Shown: in pieces, positions 5,445 through 8,860 of the stretch
How the letters are laid out: each line of letters opens with the position of its first letter
Numbering within the stretch: the stretch's first letter is position 1
Assembly (NCBI GenBank): GCA_043803845.1
Contig: JAZDJT010000011.1
Location: 1 to 8,860, forward strand
Length of the DNA stretch: 8,860 nucleotides
Reading direction: 5' to 3'
Origin: JAZDJT01 sp043803845
Lineage (GTDB): Bacteria; Patescibacteriota; Minisyncoccia; Minisyncoccales; GCA-002788555
Position numbers and translations under genes: made by a program
Notes under the pieces: generated by a model
What the model was told of the DNA's origin: nothing
The model's input: only the letters and a program-made list of their open reading frames with translations
Database searches by the model: none

Positions 5445-6653
5445 ATGACCAACGTCGGTTTAGCTGTCTCCAGACGTTCCAAGGAAGCTCAATTTTCCCC
5501 GATCAGAAAATTTGTCCCTCTTTTACTTGAGGCAAAGAAAAAAGGGAAGAAGGTTTTTGAACTTCACATCGGACAACCCGATCTTGAAACTCCGCCAGAA
5601 ATTTTGAGAAGAATAAAAAAATTTAAGGAGAAGACACTAGCCTACACTCCCTCAGCGGGCATTCCAGAGGTACAGATGGCGTGGAAAAAATATTATAAAA
5701 GTGTCGGAATCAATTTTGACGTTTCCGAGATAATAATTACAACCGGCGGCAGCGAAGCCATTCTCTTTGCTTTCGCCGCTGTTTGCAATCCTGGCGAGGA
5801 ACTTCTTGTTTTTGAGCCGTTTTACACCAATTACAACGGTTATGCTTCGGTGGCCGGTATCAATTTAGCGGCGTTGAGGACTTTGTCAAAAAATGGTTTT
5901 CGTTTGCCTGAAGAAGAAGAGATTGAAAAGAAAATCACCCAAAAAACACGCGGCATTTTAATTTGTAACCCCAATAATCCCACCGGAACGGTTTACAGAA
6001 AAAAAGAGATAGAAATGGTTATCGGCATAGCTGAAAAACACAATCTTTTTATTCTTTCTGACGAAGTCTATCGAGAGTTTGTTTACGACGGAGAAAGACA
6101 TTATTCGATAATGGATTTCCCCAAAACTCACCAGAGGGCTATTTTATTGGATAGCGTTTCAAAGAGATTCAGTGCCTGCGGCGCGCGAATGGGATGCCTT
6201 GCCTCAAAAAACAAGGAGGTTATCGCGGCAGCCACTAAATTCGCCCAGGCTCGGCTTTCCTCTCCTGTGGTGGAACAGTTGGCAGTTGTTCCGCTTCTTG
6301 AGAATTCGAAAAAATATGCCAAGAAAATAGTTGGAGAGTATAAGAAAAGGAGAGATGAAGTTTTCAAAGAGCTGCAGAAAATTTCCGGAATCCAATGTCT
6401 AAAGCCTAAGGGCGCTTTCTACATAACTGTCAAGCTGCCCGTAAAAGATTCCGATGATTTCGCCAAATGGCTGATAGAAGATTTTTCCATCAACAAAAAG
6501 ACGGTGATGGTAGCGCCAGCTTCGGGTTTTTATGCCACGCCGGGTCTTGGTAAAAACGAAATACGCATCGCTTTTGTTTTATCTTCTCCAAAACTCAGGG
6601 AGGCGATAAAGATTTTGAAAGTCGCTCTCGAGGAATACAAAAAGATTCATTAA
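5445..6653 (+). CDS. PLP-dependent aminotransferase, class I/II (fold type I)
   Basis: At 402 residues this has normal length for the aspartate aminotransferase family, which moves amino groups between amino acids and 2-oxo acids in the cytosol. Visible marks are IGQPDLETPP (substrate-side loop, about 42-51), TTGGSEAILFAF (about 99-110, phosphate-binding region), NPNNPTGTVY (Asn contacting PLP), SDEVYREFVYDG (Asp and Tyr contacting the cofactor), and the Schiff-base lysine K240 in SVSKRFSACGARMG. NEIRIAF near the C-terminus supplies the arginine that binds the substrate carboxylate. The substrate is not fixed by the sequence; aspartate/aromatic aminotransferase-like is the best label. It begins 12 bases after the nuclease gene, with an A+T-rich upstream region and no Shine-Dalgarno site. 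Confidence 0.93.
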   Translation: MTNVGLAVSRRSKEAQFSPIRKFVPLLLEAKKKGKKVFELHIGQPDLETPPEILRRIKKFKEKTLAYTPSAGIPEVQMAWKKYYKSVGINFDVSEIIITTGGSEAILFAFAAVCNPGEELLVFEPFYTNYNGYASVAGINLAALRTLSKNGFRLPEEEEIEKKITQKTRGILICNPNNPTGTVYRKKEIEMVIGIAEKHNLFILSDEVYREFVYDGERHYSIMDFPKTHQRAILLDSVSKRFSACGARMGCLASKNKEVIAAATKFAQARLSSPVVEQLAVVPLLENSKKYAKKIVGEYKKRRDEVFKELQKISGIQCLKPKGAFYITVKLPVKDSDDFAKWLIEDFSINKKTVMVAPASGFYATPGLGKNEIRIAFVLSSPKLREAIKILKVALEEYKKIH

Positions 6654-6669
6654 TTTAAAATATCAATTT

Positions 6670-7707
6670 ATGGATTTAACTTACATTCAAGACGTTCTCA
6701 GGGGAGCGCCGTCTTTCCGTTTAAAGCAGATAAAAGAAGTAGTTTATAAAGACTTAATTGAGGATTGGTCTCAAGCGACCACGCTTCCCTTAAATTTGAG
6801 AGAAGAGCTAAAGAAAATTTGCCCTCTTTCTATCAATGCCAAAACTTTTTTTTCAGAGGATAGAAGAACTATTAAGGCACTGATTACATTAAAGGATAAT
6901 TTGAAAATAGAATCGGTTTTAATGAGATACGGGGAACCGTCGGACCCGGACAACTTACCAAATGGCAAAGAGGGGAGAAATACTATCTGCGTTTCCTCTC
7001 AGGTGGGATGTCCCTTGGGTTGCCAATTTTGCGCCACGGGTAAAATTGGTTTCAAAAGGAATTTAGAAATCTTCGAGATTGTCGAGCAGGTTATCTTTTT
7101 CTCGCGCCACCTTAAAAAAACGAAAGAAAGAATCAGCAATGTCGTTTTTATGGGCATGGGCGAACCATTTTTGAATTACAACAATGTCTTGGGAGCGATT
7201 AGAATTCTTAACGATAAAGAGGGGTTTAATTTGGGAATCAGGCGTTTTTCCATTTCCACGGTCGGGATTATTGAGGGTATAAAAAAATTATCCTCTGAAA
7301 AAGCGGAAATAAACTTGGCTATATCTCTGCACGCACCCAACGATAAATTGCGTTCTCTGATTATGCCGATTAACAAAAAATATTCAGTTGGGGAAGTTTT
7401 GGATGCGGTAGATGATTACGTAAAAAAGACTCATAGACGAGTGATGTTTGAGTACATAATGATAAAAGATTTGAACGATTCCGAAAAAGAAGCTCGGCAA
7501 CTGGCAGAGATAATGAAGAACCCGCTTTTCTTGGTAAATTTAATCAGCTATAATCCAACGGGAACTTTTCAACCATCGAGCCAGGAGAGAATTAAAAGGT
7601 TCAAAGGTGTTTTAGAAAAAGAGGGGATAAGAGTCACCCAGCGTTACCGCTTCGGCCGCGACATCAAAGCAGCCTGCGGCCAGTTGGCAGCGAAAGACAA
7701 ATGTTAA
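6670..7707 (+). CDS. rlmN: Dual-specificity RNA methyltransferase RlmN
   Basis: RlmN is a radical-SAM enzyme that methylates C2 of A2503 in 23S rRNA, and of A37 in some tRNAs, near the peptidyl-transferase path. The radical-SAM cluster motif C114-x3-C118-x2-C121 is in VGCPLGCQFCATG. It is preceded by C107 in ICVSSQVGC and paired with the methyl-carrying C336 in RDIKAACGQLA; both cysteines needed for the RlmN/Cfr mechanism are therefore present. VFMGMGEPFLNYNNV (the GEP motif), SISTVGI and LAISLHAPND match the family core. The N-terminal 80 residues form the usual RNA-binding accessory domain (SFRLKQIKEVVYK). Length (345 residues) is typical of shorter RlmN forms. The cluster is RlmN-like rather than plainly Cfr. 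The stop overlaps the prmC start (ATGTTAA at 7701-7707). Confidence 0.96.
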   Translation: MDLTYIQDVLRGAPSFRLKQIKEVVYKDLIEDWSQATTLPLNLREELKKICPLSINAKTFFSEDRRTIKALITLKDNLKIESVLMRYGEPSDPDNLPNGKEGRNTICVSSQVGCPLGCQFCATGKIGFKRNLEIFEIVEQVIFFSRHLKKTKERISNVVFMGMGEPFLNYNNVLGAIRILNDKEGFNLGIRRFSISTVGIIEGIKKLSSEKAEINLAISLHAPNDKLRSLIMPINKKYSVGEVLDAVDDYVKKTHRRVMFEYIMIKDLNDSEKEARQLAEIMKNPLFLVNLISYNPTGTFQPSSQERIKRFKGVLEKEGIRVTQRYRFGRDIKAACGQLAAKDKC

Positions 7708-8444
7708 AAGAGAAAAAAATACTGAAGACTCAACTGCCCTTCGAATACTCGGAGGGATTTGTCGATTTTCTGGGTTGCAGGATCGACTTATCGCAAAGGA
7801 TTTTTATTCCAAGGGTGGAAACGGAATTCTGGCTCAAGAGGGCGATAAAGGAGATAAAAACTAAAAGCAGAAAACTAAAAACTAAAGGCAGAGAATTTTT
7901 AGTCTTAGATGTTTTTTCTGGGTCCGGTTGTATCGGCATTGCCATCCAAAAAGCCTGCCCAGAGTACTTTAAAATGATCGATTTTGGAGACATAGATAAA
8001 AGAGCACTTCGCCAGATAAAAATAAATCTCGGACTTAACAAAATCAAACAAAATCGGGTAAAAATTATTAAGACCAACATCTTTTCCGGCATTAAAGGTA
8101 GGTATGATTATATCTTTGCTAATCCCCCTTACGTAGCTAAAGAGAGACTAAAAGAAGTTCACCCGTCGGTAAAAAAATACGAGCCGAAAATCGCCTTACT
8201 CGGAGGACGAGAAGGATTAGAAATAATCTCAAAATTTTTAGGTAAAGCAAAAAGATTTTTGAGGAGAAATGGTATAATTTATATGGAGATAGATTCGCGT
8301 CAAAAGAGAATAATAGAAGACATCTTGAGAGGTTATGGTTATAAGGAATTCAAATTTTATAGAGACCAATTTAAAAAATACCGCTGGATAAAAATTTTTA
8401 AAACGAGAACATCGAAAAGGTCGAAAAACGCCAAGAACATATGA
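7701..8444 (+). CDS. prmC: PrmC-like release factor glutamine methyltransferase
   Basis: PrmC transfers a methyl group from SAM to the GGQ glutamine of release factors RF1/RF2, raising termination efficiency. Family marks are FIPRVETE (residues 35-42, for the usual IPRPDTE), SAM motif I DVFSGSGCIGIA (70-81), an acidic motif II in FGDIDKRAL, the catalytic N141-P142-P143-Y144 in FANPPYV, and YEPKIALLGGREGLEII, which matches the FEP-x-AL segment specific to PrmC. Only about 17 residues precede the linker to the core, where well-studied PrmC proteins have a helical domain of roughly 75 residues that binds the release factor. Residues 53-64 form a Lys/Arg-rich duplicated stretch encoded by a short direct repeat. 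The tail is basic. It overlaps rlmN by seven bases and the next gene by ATGA, so all three are probably coupled. A related N5-glutamine methyltransferase cannot be excluded. Confidence 0.88.
   Translation: MLKEKKILKTQLPFEYSEGFVDFLGCRIDLSQRIFIPRVETEFWLKRAIKEIKTKSRKLKTKGREFLVLDVFSGSGCIGIAIQKACPEYFKMIDFGDIDKRALRQIKINLGLNKIKQNRVKIIKTNIFSGIKGRYDYIFANPPYVAKERLKEVHPSVKKYEPKIALLGGREGLEIISKFLGKAKRFLRRNGIIYMEIDSRQKRIIEDILRGYGYKEFKFYRDQFKKYRWIKIFKTRTSKRSKNAKNI
7856..7892 (+). repeat. Imperfect 21-base-period direct repeat inside prmC
   Basis: AAAAACTAAAAGCAGA (7856-7871) recurs as AAAAACTAAAGGCAGA (7877-7892), 15 of 16 bases identical. The 21-base period equals seven codons and keeps the frame, giving KTKSRKL then KTKGREF. 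It lies between the FIPRVETE segment and SAM motif I, in a place that tolerates insertion. Confidence 0.75.
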
Positions 8445-8860
8445 AAAAATCACTTTTTTTCATAGTCGTAATTTTGATTTTAATCATTGGCGGATTTTGG
8501 TTCTGGCGGAAACAAAAAAATAATTTTCCAAACGTTATACCTATGGCGAATCTTACCTTGAAGAGTTCGGCTTTCGAAAATAATTCTAGCATTCCTCAAA
8601 AATATACCTGCGACGGAGAGAATATTAGTCCGCCCCTGACGATATCGGGCGAGCCGCAAGAAGCAAAGGATTTAGTTCTGATACTTGAGGACCCGGACGC
8701 GCCGCAGGGAACTTTTACTCACTGGACGATATGGAATATTCCTCTTGGAATAAAAGAAATTGAAGAGGGTATGGCGCCCGAAGGCGCGATAGAAGGTCAA
8801 ACTGATTTTGGGGAAATTGGTTACGGTGGCCCCTGTCCCCCAAGCGGGACTCATCGGTAT
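8441..8860 (+). CDS. PEBP/YbhB-YbcL family protein, membrane-anchored (3' end missing)
   Basis: The 140 visible residues match the phosphatidylethanolamine-binding protein family (Raf kinase inhibitor-like, YbhB/YbcL). Ligand-pocket marks are all present: FENNSSIPQKYTCDG (45-59), DPDAPQGTFTHWTIWNIP (84-101) and GYGGPCPPSGTHRY (127-140), with H94 and H138 at the anion-binding site. An N-terminal hydrophobic helix (about 5-22, LFFIVVILILIIGGFWFW) preceded by two lysines predicts export or membrane anchoring, followed by a charged linker. An internal ATG at 8543 (M35, MANLTLKSSAF) corresponds to where cytosolic family members begin, so a shorter form is possible. The start overlaps the prmC stop (ATGA at 8441-8444). 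The function of bacterial PEBPs is poorly defined. The window ends in frame at residue 140, so the C-terminal part is missing. Confidence 0.93.
   Translation, partial: MKKSLFFIVVILILIIGGFWFWRKQKNNFPNVIPMANLTLKSSAFENNSSIPQKYTCDGENISPPLTISGEPQEAKDLVLILEDPDAPQGTFTHWTIWNIPLGIKEIEEGMAPEGAIEGQTDFGEIGYGGPCPPSGTHRY

Noticed and set aside
7730..8092. Minus-strand open frame inside prmC
   Set aside because: It is antisense to the PrmC core motifs, and its composition is typical of a shadow frame.

Overview
All supported genes lie on the + strand: twelve complete, recognisable or clearly delimited genes plus one cut at each end, packed with gaps of mostly 5 to 55 bases. The sequence is moderately A+T-rich, the proteins are short and lysine-rich, and TAA, TAG and TGA all act as stops (TGA at 426-428, 4341-4343 and 8442-8444), so this is the standard bacterial code. 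A Gmad2-type anchored protein, DUF192 and DUF212 (divergent PAP2) proteins, a trimmed PrmC and a Cas4/RecB-like PD-(D/E)XK protein together suggest a small-genome bacterium of the Patescibacteria/CPR, most likely Parcubacteria-like. That placement is inferred from the kinds of genes present, with no database check.

Layout. 1-1094: two envelope-anchored proteins, the 3' part of a DUF192 protein and a Gmad2-domain protein; a good sigma-70-like promoter sits at the junction. 1128-1982: a Nudix hydrolase with a modified Nudix box, then a DUF212 membrane protein. 1989-2383: a self-contained unit made of a TATAAT promoter, a strong Shine-Dalgarno site, a TTG-started orphan gene with five cysteines, and an intrinsic terminator overlapping its stop. 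2387-4723: a second, canonical Nudix hydrolase, a DUF429 (RNase H-fold) protein, a class I SAM methyltransferase and a small unrecognised membrane protein that overlaps it by ATGA. 4746-6653: a PD-(D/E)XK nuclease-like protein and a class I/II PLP aminotransferase. 6670-8860: rlmN, prmC and a membrane-anchored PEBP/YbhB-like protein, joined by overlapping stop and start codons.

How they work together. The clearest functional link is rlmN-prmC: RlmN methylates 23S rRNA A2503 (and tRNA A37 in some bacteria) and PrmC methylates the GGQ glutamine of release factors, so both tune the translation apparatus. The two Nudix enzymes may act in nucleotide-pool or cofactor clean-up. The rest looks like the mixed housekeeping and orphan content usual for such genomes. 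I see no CRISPR array, tRNA, rRNA, transposase or phage module, and no convincing new multi-gene system.

No gene-free stretch exceeds 300 bases. The longest, 429-563, holds the candidate promoter and an open frame with only TTG starts.
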